This document shows positions 22,741 through 33,944 of a stretch of DNA of 64,000 bases, one piece after another. How positions within the stretch are numbered: the first letter of the stretch is position 1; each line of letters starts with the position of its first letter. The stretch spans positions 205,002,263 to 205,066,262 of the forward strand of contig NC_090725.1 of assembly GCF_036898095.1 (NCBI RefSeq). Reading direction: 5' to 3'. The notes below the pieces were generated by a model. That model was not told where the DNA came from. It did no database searches and saw only the letters and a list, made by a program, of their open reading frames with translations. Both the position numbers and the translations under genes were made by a program. The DNA is from Palaemon carinicauda (Eukaryota; Arthropoda; Malacostraca; Decapoda; Palaemonidae).

Positions 22741-23742
22741 CTCACTCAGAGAGGATTTTCGCAACAAGTTGCGTAATGGATGGCTGGACACCTGCGACAA
22801 TCATCAGCATCAGTCTACCAGGCTAAGTCGACTGTTTTCTGGGGTTGGTGTCATGGGGGAGGGTCTCTCTTCCCCTGATGCCACTATCCAAGTAATAGCG
22901 TTGTTCCTTGTGCACCTAAGGAAGGAAATGCTCCGCTGGGTTTCGGCAGTAAATGTTTACCGCTCAGCCTTGAGTCACACCTTTAATCTGAAAGGAGTAG
23001 ATATTTCCTCTTCGCTGGAACTTTCTCTCCTCATACGAAGTTATGAGCTTATCTGTCCCCAATTTGAAGTGAGAGCTCTTCCTAGGAATGTGGTTTGGAT
23101 CCTTCAATACAAACCATTACGCCAGGCAACAGATCGACACCTCATGTTGAAGACTGTGTTCCTACTCGTTTTGGCTTCGGCCAAAAGAGTTAGTGAACTT
23201 CATGGTCTCTCCTGATATAGCCCATTCAAGGGGATGGGGAGAGGTAATCCTCAGCTTCATTCCTGGGTTTATTGCAAAGAATCAAAATCCGGGGGTAGCG
23301 GATCTTAGATTCAATTTCTTCCGGATAAAAGTCTCCGTTCTGAAACTGATGACCCAGATCACCTGTTACTATGTCCAGTAAGGAGTTTAGGGGTACTACC
23401 TCAAAAGAACACTTGCAGCTCGCCCCCGGGTGCCAGCACTTTTTGTCAGTACGTGGAAGATCAAGAGGAGGATCACGAAGAACACCATCTGCTTGGATTT
23501 GCAAGGTCTTGACCTGGCACTGAATCCAGATCCTCCTCCGACACGTCAACCCAAAACTCATGACGTCATAGGCCTTGCATTGTCCCTGGCATTGAATGAA
23601 ACTACTCTGTGGCGTAGATACTTCAAGCGGGTGTGTGGAAGCGTCAGACGACCCTCACCGCTCACTACCTGCAAGATGTAACCCTCAGGAACATGGAAAC
23701 GTTTTCCATTGGTCCTGTGGTAGCTGCACAACAACTAATTTA
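22741..23742 (+). pseudogene. DIRS-B2 tyrosine recombinase, degenerate
   Basis: The N-terminal domain runs to LLVLASAKRVSELHGLS, which keeps the first catalytic Arg, then a TGA at 23213-23215. The later core appears in other frames: KTHDVIGLALSLAL, where the His-x-x-Arg Arg is now Ile, and a final VVAAQQLI before the stop at 23740-23742. Loss of the Arg and the frameshifts rule out activity. Confidence 0.72.
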
Positions 23743-24235
23743 ACACCTCAAGTTCCTTGATGGACAAGTAGCAGAGGGTTGAGGGTAAAGGATTCCCGGG
23801 ATTAGTCTCAATGAATGATTAAGAATTACTGGCTCTTTCTTTTCTTCATTTTTCCCTCTTTTGGGGGAATCAGCTAAAGGGTTCTCTGCAAAGCTGACCT
23901 CAAATAACTGCAGGTATACCATTGTTCCCTTGTGTAACCTGGTATTGTTCTAATACTTGTTGCATCCCCATACCCTAGGGGGTGTTATTGGGTATGCCTT
24001 GGTAACCCCTGAAGATTCCTAGTACATGGAAGAACTCTTACCTAGATAATTGCATTTCTATTATCACGAGCACACAGCTTGTGTAGGCCACGGACCATGC
24101 ATAGCATGGTTTTAGTGAGTTGTAGGGTTGCCACCAATTATGTATAAAACACATAAAGCAGAAAACCCTAGGTCAAAGTCAAAATGCCGGTTGCCAAGGA
24201 CTTCCACCCTCCTAAAGGGTAAGTCATCCCCTATA
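23743..24235 (+). other. DIRS-B2 3' noncoding region
   Basis: Alignable with the B3 sequence after its recombinase (both carry GACAAGTAGCAGA.GGTTGAG and CAGCTGACCTCAAA-type stretches). No ORF of interest. Confidence 0.55.
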
Positions 24236-24335
24236 AATAGTGTTGGTTTGTATTTAGTGATAGAACAAATGATAAAATTGGAAGTAATTTGTATTTTTCC
24301 TAACGATACAAACCTGTACCTAGATATACAGATTG
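24236..24335 (+). repeat. DIRS-B2 internal complementary region
   Basis: CCTATAAATAGTGTTGGTTT leads into the reverse complement of the left end (..GATAGAACAAA), then ATGATAAAATTGGAAGTAAT.., the reverse complement of the right end. Confidence 0.85.
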
Positions 24336-24354
24336 GTCTGTCAGCACCAGTCCC

Positions 24355-24571
24355 CCTTGAAGTTCTACCTCCAAGCAAAGTGGCTTCTCAACCCAGGTGT
24401 GTGAGTGAGACGGATGGCTACTACCCCCTCCCCCTACTAACTAGGGTGGGTGGTTAACCCTCGCTAAAAATCTAATGGCTTGTCTTTCAGCTTTACCAAA
24501 AGTAATATCCCCTATAAATAGCCACAGGTTTGTATCATTAGGAAAAATACTAACTACTTCCAAATTTGTCA
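24355..24571 (+). repeat. DIRS-B2 3' inverted terminal repeat
   Basis: Reverse-complement partner of 14893-15075, ending ..CTACTTCCAAATTTGTCA. Confidence 0.8.
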
Positions 24572-25253
24572 CTTTATATTATGAAAAAATTAATATCAAA
24601 AGTGGCTGAGGAAAGAAACCTCATGAAAGTAAACATATATAAATAAATAAAAAATATTCCAAAATTAAAAGAAAAGTAATTAGAAAAATAATGTCCTATA
24701 ATTAAAAGAAAAAAAAAGTTGCCTACTTATTTAGCATTGTAAAGTTCAGTCTCCCACAAACAATGTATAATAATAAAGCAACAACTTCACAGAATAGTTC
24801 ATACCTGTAAAACCAAATTTTACAGGTATCCAACATAGCCAATTGGAAAACTGGCCAGATTATAAATGGATTAAACTATACTGTAGTAGTCAGGGTAAAC
24901 TATCTCTAACTTTGGCATGAAACCTTTTGTTATTCATCAACTCAAAGATAATGTACAAACTTAGTTCCTGACTGATAAACTTGAATTTTCACTAAAATAA
25001 ACATGAAACACTGACATTTACTTTTTCTTTATCAATTTTACCAGATAGATATAGTCAACATGTATAGTACTGAATTGGCTAAAAATATATTTCAAATTGC
25101 TCAATATTCTGATAGTGCACAAATGAAAAGAATTACATTGCCTTGCAACAACCTTCAGCAATGAAGCACCCACAGTAATAATGACTGCTTCAGAAATTCA
25201 AGTAGTTTTAAGTTAATTGATCATACATCACATCAGTGTTAATCAAAGATGGG
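24572..25253 (+). other. AT-rich spacer between DIRS-B2 and DIRS-B3
   Basis: No exon, repeat boundary or ORF was recognised. Probably unique intronic or intergenic sequence. Confidence 0.4.
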
Positions 25254-25440
25254 TTTGTTCCGTAACTGAAATACAAACCACGCTATTTACATGGGGTAAT
25301 TACTTCGGCGTAGCTGAACGACGAGCCATAAAAGTATTAACGAGGGTTTCCTACCCCACCGCTAGTTAGCGGAGGGTAGAGAGGGGTAGCTAGCTCCCCC
25401 CCCCCTCACACACACCGGTGAAAGGCTCACTTTACTTTTG
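25254..25440 (+). repeat. DIRS-B3 5' inverted terminal repeat
   Basis: The reverse complement is at 32325-32475 (CACACACACCGGTGAAAGGC against GCCTTTCACCGGTGTGTGTG), with a differing outer tip of about 40 bases that is matched only in the ICR. Confidence 0.88.
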
Positions 25441-25546
25441 GCTCGGAGAGACGTTAGACGTGTCTGCGCTCTCCTCGTTTTTGACTGCCATAATTTTGTT
25501 TGCTTCCTCTTTTCACTGTGTGTGAAGTTGGCCTCTATTTCTCATC

Positions 25547-28500
25547 ATGCGTACGTGCCCTGGACTTCCTGGCTGTCCTTGTGGTACCTTTATGTCAGCC
25601 TTGTACACGGATCCTCACTCCTTATGCCCTCAGTGTAGGGGCCAACGGTGTGATAGGTCTAACGTGTGTATTGAGTGTAGGGAGTGGTCTACCTCCCAGT
25701 GGGAGTTGCCCGGCGACGCAAGAAGAAGGCTAAAAGGGATCTTTCTTCTTCGGAGGTTTCTCGGAAGAGAGAAAATCCCAAGACTTCTTCTTCCGTCGCC
25801 CTTTCCTCCTCCGAAGCTCCCACTCGAGCGGCCTCTCCCGAGAGGCCGGCGAGTGGTAGCGTAGACCGCAGTGCTGTTAACCGATCCCGGGGTGAGGGAG
25901 AGGTAGTTGCCTACCATAGCGAGGCAGCTGCCCCTCCTCCCCCGGAGGAGGAATTTGTGTTTAATAATGATCTTTTGCAGCTTTGGGCTTCCTTGGGGCT
26001 ACAGGGTTCACCCTCCAAGGAAGCTCTGTTTGACATGATCAAACTGGGTGCGGCCGTCAAACAATCGCCAACTTCAGCGGAGATAGATCCTCTGTTTGTG
26101 GTGACGGAAACATCCCGTGGGTCTAGCCAAACGCTCGTTCCTGCGGCTGAGGTAGCTGAAGGCTTAGACTCCCCCTCCGAACATCCTTCGAGGGAGGAGC
26201 TAAGTCCCACGGTCTCTCCTGCCGGTGTTTCTCCCTCTCGGGGGAGTTCACTAACAGAGACTCCTCTTCGGAGGCCCATCGATGGTCAGCTTGCTGATCC
26301 CACGGCCCCTCGTGGGCGTATAAGGCGGAAGGCTCATCCTCCCCTTCGCTGTAGAGGCCTTCCTTCCCCCTTCAAAGGGCTTAAAAGACGCCTCTTCGGC
26401 TCGTCGTCGCCACAGTCCTCTGCGGAGGAGACGACTCGCCGTTCTCCTGTCCTGCCAGCTACCAACCTAGACCTCTCCAGGGATCGTTCGCGATCCCCTT
26501 CGGAGGATGGTCATCCTTCGGGACATTGTGAGCTGTCGCCCAGACCATCCACTTCCAGAGTTCCTGATGCACGTGACGCCCCACCTGTTACTGCCACTAG
26601 GCAGTCTCCAGGCCCTTCGGGGCTGGAGGGGCTTGAGCGCAAAACTGCGCCTCTTGCCCTGAAGCGCCAGGCACCCCCTGAGCGCTCGCCTGTCGATGTT
26701 GCTGATGTTCCTGACTTAGCGCCTCGGCGCTCACCCTCAGGCGTTCGCACCTCCGTTCCTGTTACGCGCCAGGGTCCCCCTGTGCCCCCACGCCCTTCGG
26801 CGCCCCGGCGCCCTCCAACAGTTCCTGAGGTAGCGCGTCAGCGCTCATCTGCGCATACACGCCCAGTTCCTGATACGGCGCTCCTGCGCTCACCTGCGCA
26901 TACACCTCCACCGGTGCCCAAAAGGCCACCTGCGCCATCGCGCCCATCAGCAGTTCCTGAGGTAGTGCGCCAGCGCTCACCTGTGCATACGCGCCCAGTT
27001 CCTGACACGGCGCTCCTGCGCTCACCTGCGCATACGCGTCCACCGGGGCCCCAGCGGCCACCTGCTCTCACGCACCCTCCAGCGCCTCGGCGCCCTCCAG
27101 TTCCTGCTTCGTTGCTCGCGGTCCAGGAGTCACCTAAGCTGGCGCACCGGCGCCCACAGGTTCCTATGGACCCGTCGCGCCCGTCTGGGGAGACGCGCAA
27201 CACCCGCCCACGCGCTCACCAACGCGCCCTCGCGTTTCTACATCTCAGCGCGTCGCCCAGGAGGCTCCCAAGTTAGCGCACGGGCGCTCACGGCCGCCTC
27301 TGGGCTCTCCCTCTAGACCGCGCGAGCTTGCATCTGATGCAACCGTGCACAACGCTCCAGTAACGCGCCCTGTTCCCGCTACACGCCCCGTTCCTGTATT
27401 CAAGGCGACCAAGGTCTCCCTTCAGCGAACACCAGAGCGTTATCATCCAACGGCGTGCCCTGCGAGGCCGCCGCAACAACTTACTCCTGTGCGACCGCAT
27501 CCTGATACGCGCCATGCGCGCCCACGATCGCCGGCGGGACCAACGCGCCCACAGGCGAGTATGCCGGTCTTAGCCGACCAGCGTCAACCACCGCGTCAAC
27601 GCGCCATCCAGGTCGCTCGCGACCCTGCTCCAGCGCTAACGCGCCCGCGGCCGGTTCTTCCGGACACGCGCTCAGGCGCCCCCGTTATCTCGCGCCCTTC
27701 GGGGCCGCACTAGGTTGCTACGCGCCCGCGCGTTCGGCCGCCTCCTGCTCCAGCTCCTGCTCGCCATACGCCCTCGCCATCGTCTACACGCCCTAGCGAC
27801 CACGATCCCGCTCCATCTGCTGCGCGCCCACGCGCCCGCCCTTTGTCATCGCTCCTGATTCCCCGCCTGCGCGCCATCGCGCCCGCCCCCGCCCGCGCGG
27901 GTGCGAGTTTCCAGTATCGCGCCAACCATTCACACGCGACCCTGACCAGGGCCCGGCTTACGAGCCCCAGCGCGAGCGCTGCCAGGCGGACTCCTCGTCG
28001 TCACGTTCCCCTCCCCGTAAGCGCAGACCAGCGCGCTCGCCGGAGGAGGGGCGCTTCCCGGACAGGTCTAGGGACTCTTCTCTTTCAGCCCTGCAGGCGA
28101 ACCCTCGTTTGTCGACTCCTCCTAGGGCTCCCTCGATCCCCTTTCCTCCAGAGGGGGGGTCTGACAGCGCGACTGTCAGACAGCAGCCCTGGTTCGGCAC
28201 CCTAGTCAGAGCCCTTGTGCAGGCTATTAAGCCCGCCCTCTCTGATTCGGGACACGAACCAGCGGCAGCTTCCTCCCTCCTGAAGAGGAAGAGAGGAGTC
28301 TCTCCCATGGATCCTCCTCCGAGGCCTATTCTGTCTCCGCCCAGATCCTTGCGCAAGGCTCCTTCTCTCCCTCAGACCTTCTCGCCCTCCCCTGCGGAGG
28401 AGGATTACCCCTCCTCAGGAGAGTCGGATGAGCCGGAACACTCCCCCATCGCACCAATGGGGGAGGCTCCGCCTGTCCCCGAGAGGTCTTCTCGTCCAGA

Positions 28501-29060
28501 GGTGGAGAAGAGCCTGCCCCCTTCGCTGCTCGAGTCCTGTATCCCACCAGGCAGGAACCGTCTAGAGCCGCCAAGGATATCCAGGTGTCCCCCCAGGAAG
28601 AGCCACTGGGGACGGGAGACTTCGCTGCAAGTCCTTCGGGAGGAGAGCACCAGGCGTCAGAACACGCGTTCTGTCAAGTCCTGACCCTCATGAAGAACCT
28701 TAATGGGATCCCAGACCCTGAAGTCCTACCTCGTGAAGGAAAGGATACGGTCCTGGACTGCGTCTACGGCACCCAGAAACCCTCTAGGGCCAGTGCAGCT
28801 TTGCCCTGGTCTCAAGGGATGAAGAGTGCTAGAGACAAGGTCGAGGGCCAGCTCTCTGAGCTTGCCGCCTCTAGCAGATCGAGTGCCGGTAATAAGCTCC
28901 TTCCTCCTCCTCGAGTCCATCAGAGGAGGTACTTCGAGATCCTCGAGGAGTCTTGTCTGAGTCTTCCCTTACACCACTCTGTGGAAGAACTCACAGGGGG
29001 ATTCCCTCTTGAGAGACACTCCAACCGGCACGTGTCCTTCTCAGCCACTGAGATCCTGAG
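25547..29060 (+). pseudogene. DIRS-B3 gag (ORF1), frameshifted and truncated at the 3' end
   Basis: The ATG at 25547 opens MRTCPGLPGCPCGTF and a Cys cluster (CPQCRGQRCDRSNVCIEC). Near 25709 a missing base moves the reading to frame 1, where a basic RRRKKKAKRD stretch starts 500 residues of Pro/Arg/Ser-rich, probably disordered protein (to 27276). Further shifts lead to KRKRGVSPMDPPPRP (frame 2) and then EHAFCQVLTLMKNLNGIPDP and ASAALPWSQG (frame 1). Near 29055 it jumps into RT at RRPVIDLS: compared with B2, about 1 kb is missing. The role would be RNA packaging. The gag is much more GC-rich than the flanks. Confidence 0.68.
26821..27084 (+). repeat. 132-bp tandem duplication in DIRS-B3 gag
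   Basis: Two adjacent units (26821-26952 and 26953-27084) each encode VPEV.RQRS..HTRPVPDTAL followed by LRSPAHT and a Pro-rich close. The unit is a multiple of three, so the frame is kept. Confidence 0.75.
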
Positions 29061-30819
29061 CCGGAGACCAGTCATCGACCTCTCGACCCTGAACGGGTTT
29101 GTCAGGCAGACTCCGTTCAGCATGGAGACAGCAGACACGGTCAGACTTGCAGTGAGACCACGAAACTTCATGTGCACACTGGACCTGAAGGATGCGTACT
29201 TCCAGATCCCAATCCATCCGTCTTCAAGGAAGTACCTGTGATTTTGCCTAGACAACAAGATCTACCAGTTCAAGGTGGTGTGTTTCGGTCTCTCCACAGC
29301 TCCTCAGGTGTTCACCAGAGTATTCACCATCATCTCTTCGTGGGCCCACAGGATCGGCATCCGTCTCCTTCGTTATCTGGACGACTGGCTGATCCTAGCG
29401 GACTCGGAGGCAACCCTTCTTCGCCACCGAGACAGACTCCTCGAAGTTTGCCAGGATCTGGGGATTGTGGTAAATCTCGAGAAGTCCTCCCTGCAGCCCT
29501 CTCAGAAACTGGTATATCTAGGCATGGTCATAGACACCAATCTCCACAAAGCCTTCCCATCAGACGAAAGGATAGCAAGGCTGAGGAAGGTTGCAAGACC
29601 TTTCCTCAATCGAGAAGAACTCCCAGCCCAATCGTGGCTTCGTCTCCTCGGCCACCTCTCCTCCCTGACCCGCCTCGTTCCCAACAGTCGCCTCAGAATG
29701 AGATCCCTCCAGTGGCGACTCAAGTCTCGGTGGAGTCAAGGACACGACTCGCCGGACACCTTGATCCCGATGGGATCTGCGGAACGGGCAGACCTCAGTT
29801 GGTGGGTGGCAGACGAGAATCTACGAAAGGGAGTGGATCTTCTCGTCCCTTCCCCGGAGTTGATGCTGTTTTTGGACGCATCAAACAAGGGGTGGGGGGC
29901 CCACATTCTGAGCCACAGGACCTCAGGCCTGTGGTCAGAATCAGAAAAGTACCTTCATATAAACCTGCTAGAAATGAAGGCCGTGTTCCTGGCACTTCAG
30001 AAGTTCCACCAAGTCCTGGCGGGCCACTCTGTGGTGGTGATGAGCGACAACACTACAGTCGTGGCTTATATCAACAAGCAGGGAGGTACACTTTCGGAAC
30101 AGCTATCCCATCTTGCAGTAGAGATCCTGAGATGGTCCGAAGTCCACTCGATTTCACTAGCGGCTCGCTTCATTCCAGGCAAAAGGAATGTGCTCGCCGA
30201 CAGTCTGAGCAGAGCGACGCAGATAGTGAGTACCGAGTGGTCTTTGGATCCTCAGATAGCCAACAAAGTCCTGACTTTGTGGGGTTCCCCGACGGTGGAT
30301 CTGTTCGCTACGGCGGTGAACACCAAGCTCCCGCTGTACTGCTCCCCAGTCCCGGACCCCAAGGCTCTCTGGCAGGATGCCTTCCAACAACGGTGGGACA
30401 ACGTCGATGTGTACGCCTTTCCCCCGTTCTGTCTGATGAGGAGGGTACTCAATAAGACCAGAACATTGGTCAATCTCTCAATGACCTTGATAGCTCCGCT
30501 ATGGCATCATGCAGAGTGGTTCCCGGACCTTCTGCAGCTCCTCTCGGAGATCCCGAGGGAGCTCCCTCCACGTCGCGAGCTACTCAAACAACCACACTCC
30601 AACATCTACCACAAAGCCGTAGCTTCGCTTCGACTTCACGCCTGGAGACTATCCAGCATCTCCTCACAGAGAGAGGATTTTCGCAGCAAGTTGCGAACAG
30701 GATGTCTGGTCACCTGCGCAAGTCATCCGCAGGAGTCTACCAGGCGAAGTGGCGAGCTTTCTGTGGTTGGTGCCGTGGAAGGGGTATCTCTCCCCTCGAT
30801 GCCACTTTACCAGCAATAG
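29056..30819 (+). pseudogene. DIRS-B3 RT-RNase H-methyltransferase with one nonsense codon
   Basis: One frame covers almost the whole polyprotein. RT: RRPVIDLSTLNGFVRQTPFS, FMCTLDLKDAYFQIPIHPSS, a TGA at 29239-29241 where B2 has Trp, VVCFGLSTAPQVFTRVF, and LLRYLDDWLILAD (intact YLDD). RNase H from about 29860: LFLDASNKGWGAH, INLLEMKAVFLAL, VVMSDNTTVVAYINKQGGT and NVLADSLSR give D-E-D-D. The methyltransferase-like part: VDLFATAVNTKLPLYCSP and VYAFPPFCLM (30412-30441). The RT N-terminus is cut by the deletion near 29055. Confidence 0.86.
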
Positions 30820-31685
30820 CGGAGTTCCTCGTTTTTCTGCGGGAAGAAATGCGCCTTTCAGTCTCTGCAGTGAAAGGCTATCGCTCAGCCTTAAGTCTTG
30901 CCTTCAGGCTCAAGGAATGGACATTTCCTCCTCGCTGGAACTGTCTCTTCTCATACAGAGTTTCGAACTTACCTGCCCTCAGTCGGAAGTGTGACCTCCT
31001 CCTTGGAACGTGGTTCGAGTTCTCAGGTCTCTTAAGAGACCTCCCTACGAACCATTACGCCAGGCTTCTGATTGCCACCTAACCTGGAAGACGGTGTTCC
31101 TGCTAGCTTTGGCCTCGGCCAAGCGAGTCAGTGAACTTCATGGTCTCCCCTACGATGTCACCCATTCAAGGGGATGGGGGGAGGTAACGTTCAGCTTCGT
31201 CCCTGAGTTTGTTGCCAAGACTCAGAACCCGGGAGTGCCAGACCCAAGGTTCGACTCCTTCCAGGTTTTGAGTCTCCGTTCTGTAACAGATGACCCAGAC
31301 CATCTCCTACTGTGCCCAGTCAGGAGTCAGGTTGTATCTTAAAAGAACAGCTGCAGTCCGCCCCCAGGTGCGAGCCTTGTTCGTGAGCACCGGGGAGATG
31401 AAGAGGAGGGTCACCAGAAATACCATCTCGGCCTGGATTCGCAAGGTAATTCATCTGGCCTTGAATCCTGACCCTCCTCCGTCACGTCGCCCTAGGGCAC
31501 ATGACGTCAGGGGCGTGGCTACGTCCCTGGCCTTCAAGAAGAACTTTTTGGTGACGCAGGTCCTGCAAGCTGGGGTGTGGAAGCGTCAGACCACCTTCAC
31601 GGCCCACTACCTGCAAGACGTGACACACAGGAGGCTCGATACGTTCTGTATCGTCCCTGTGGTGGCTGCACAACAGCTGGTCTAA
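30560..31685 (+). pseudogene. DIRS-B3 tyrosine recombinase, frameshifted
   Basis: The frame-3 N-terminal domain (LLTERGFSQQVANRMSGHL.. VYQAKWRAFCGW.. SAVKGYRSALSLAF) shifts near 30915 to frame 2 (MDISSSLELSLLIQSF), meets a stop near 30995, and continues with LALASAKRVSELHGL (first Arg). Near 31300 it returns to frame 3 for RAHDVRGVATSLAF (His-x-x-Arg) and TTFTAHYLQDVT (second His and Tyr). All five catalytic residues survive but in different frames. It overlaps the end of the upstream frame by about 260 nt, the ancestral DIRS arrangement. Confidence 0.82.
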
Positions 31686-32160
31686 CCTCAGGCTCCTTAT
31701 TGGACAAGTAGCAGAAGGTTGAGGGCATTGTTACCCAGTTTTAGTCTGTGTGAATGAAAAGATCTGTCTAGCCCTTTTCTTTTCTTCATCCTCTCCTCCC
31801 TTGGAGAAAAACTGCATCCTGGGTCCTTTGCACAGCTGACCTCAAACCTCTGCAGGTAAACCATGCTCCCTTGTGTTCCTAGTATTAAGTTGTAATACTG
31901 TCATGTCCCCATACCCTGACAAGGTGGTATTCGGAGAGTCCTAGCCTAGATTTCCATCTGAAGAACTCCAGGTCAACTTCCTAGGACGAGTCACTGCTCA
32001 CCTTCACACACAGCTTACGTAGGCCCCAGCAGTTTCACAACTGCCTGCGAGGAGCAGGGGCCCCCTCAACCCATGAGTTCTTCCAAACTCGGGTTCGGGG
32101 TCCCCGGGCAAGCCAAAGCCAGTATGGCAGGGTACTTACCACCCTTCCTAAGGGTTAAGT
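31686..32160 (+). other. DIRS-B3 3' noncoding region
   Basis: Matches the B2 region after its recombinase. No coding potential seen. Confidence 0.6.
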
Positions 32161-32265
32161 CACCCCATGTAAATAGCGTGATTTGTATTTCAGTTACGGA
32201 ACAAATGGCAAATTTGTAGATAATTTGTATTTTTCCTAACTATACAAACCTTAGCTATTTACACA
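32161..32265 (+). repeat. DIRS-B3 internal complementary region
   Basis: CCCCATGTAAATAGCGTGAT ..GTTACGGAACAAA is the reverse complement of the left end. TGGCAAATTTGTAGATAATT.. and on is the reverse complement of the right end, with the joint near 32207. Confidence 0.9.
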
Positions 32266-32324
32266 TATGTGCCCGCCAGCCCTGTCCCCCGGGATAAGTC
32301 CTACCTCTAAGTAAAGTGAGCCTT

Positions 32325-32517
32325 TCACCGGTGTGTGTGAGGGGGGGGTGGGGTTAGCTAGTTACCCCTCCCTACCCCCTGCTAACTAGCGGTGGGGTAG
32401 GAAACCCTCGTTAAAACTTTTATGGCTCATAGTTCAGCTACGCCGAAGTAATTACCCCATGTAAATAGCTAAGGTTTGTATAGTTAGGAAAAATACAAAT
32501 TATCTATGAATTTGTCA
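32325..32517 (+). repeat. DIRS-B3 3' inverted terminal repeat
   Basis: Partner of 25254-25440. The outer tip (GGTTTGTATAGTTAGGAAAA onward) pairs with the second half of the ICR. Confidence 0.88.
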
Positions 32518-33944
32518 TATTCATGATGATCCTGGGTGCCCCACAATGAGCAGAGTGCAACTATAGTCCTGTAACAAATAAATTATTAATTCATTTATAA
32601 TCGGTTGGGCAAATGAGTTTTAAATTCTATACAAAAATATGTATTAAAAAATATTCCATAGTCACTATATTTACAATGCAAATTATAATAAACTAACTTT
32701 TCCTACTCTTCTTTATTTCAACTTCTAGTTCAATAAGTTGAAAAGGCAAAAGGGAATGATAAAAGTACCATTAGTTTGCATATGACTATAAATGCCAAAC
32801 TAAGAACAGCTGTCTTATTATGAACATTTAATTTGGATAATAACAGCTGTTTTGCTTGCATAGCAAGTTTGTATGACAGTAAACAATTACTGTAGTTATT
32901 ACAAATTATACTAAGTAAAATCTGACCGATACATTATATCATAATACTGTTTTTGGTTTATGAAAAGGTAAACCAGATTGCACAAAAACTATCTAAAGAA
33001 TTGGAAGAAAAGGTTATCAGTTTCTTTTTAACAAAGACCGCAAAGCTAAAGACCTAAGATCATCGTGAAATGACAACAGCGATGAAACACTCCTAAATTT
33101 TGATGTCATTGAAATTAACATGAAATAAAATGAGAAAACTATTTTTACTAAAAACTACATACCTTTATTGTACTGTTCATGGTAAAATAAAAAAGAGAAT
33201 TTATGTACAGTAATAATTTTCTTTTAGCAAGAGAAAAAATCCCTTCACTAGTTTGCCTTAATCAGCTAATTTGGAGAGTGTAGATGATATTCTCGATCAC
33301 CTTATAAATGTAAACAAATGACAAGACATATTTGCTGTTTTTTATTTCATAATACAATACTAATATGTGAGTATTACATGTATTGATATTGAATACAGGT
33401 GAACACTAATTTTAGCAAAATTGGTTTATTTTAGATAGATTTGTATATTTTACCACAGTAAATGGATATATAGTTTGGTCAAGAGTATAGGTTTGCCGAT
33501 TAGTACAGATGAAATTGTTTTTATTTACATATATGTAAAGATTTGTCTACAGTAAAAGCAAGGTTTAGCTTGAAAATATTTTAAGAGTGTATAATGGGAT
33601 TATAAAAGTTTAAATTCATAAAGAATGAAAGAGAAAAAAGTATAACAGATTTCTGTATCTACTGTACTTCACAGTTTTTCAGTTATCCTGAGGTGGACTG
33701 GAATGGAACACCTACGATAGAGGGGGTTGGGTTGGGGCATTACTGTAATGGGAGTAAAGATGAGAGACTTAGCATAGTGAAAACAGCTACAAACATAATT
33801 TTTGAGGAAGTTGGGTCACAGATTTATTAGGTGGATCAGTATCCAACATCAAATAATTTCCTGATTGATTTAGACTCTTATACCAGATACAATTCATTGC
33901 GTTGTTAAAATTATCTTTATGAAAAACAAAAGAGTGGATATATA
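32518..33944 (+). other. AT-rich noncoding sequence
   Basis: No feature recognised: no transposon tip, no exon with good splice sites, and no long ORF. Confidence 0.4.

Larger units (their letters stand above)
14893..24571 (+). mobile_element. DIRS-B2: degenerate full-length DIRS retrotransposon with nested repeats
   Basis: The left end TTGTTC.GTCACTAAATACAA and the right end ..ACTTCCAAATTTGTCA match the ICR at 24236-24335. Order: Cys-rich gag start, Pro/Ser/Arg-rich gag, gag C-terminus, RT, RNase H, methyltransferase-like region, recombinase, ICR, ITR. A SINE (17445-17770), a LINE tail (19143-19795) and a (CT)n run lie inside it. Almost every domain holds stops. It is a sister of B3 (same ends and proteins) but older. 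Confidence 0.85.
25254..32517 (+). mobile_element. DIRS-B3: nearly full-length, younger lineage-B DIRS retrotransposon
   Basis: Starts TTTGTTCCGTAACTGAAATA and ends ..AATTATCTATGAATTTGTCA, with both ends mirrored in the ICR. It carries a Cys-cluster gag start, a long GC-rich Pro/Arg/Ser gag, RT, RNase H, methyltransferase-like and recombinase domains. Long open stretches survive, so it is more recent than B2 in the same orientation 0.7 kb upstream. An internal deletion across the gag/RT boundary, one RT nonsense codon and recombinase shifts make it non-autonomous. Confidence 0.9.

Noticed and set aside
25911..28356. Long antisense ORFs opposite the DIRS-B3 gag
   Set aside because: The GC-rich sense strand lacks stop-forming triplets on its complement; no domain is recognisable.
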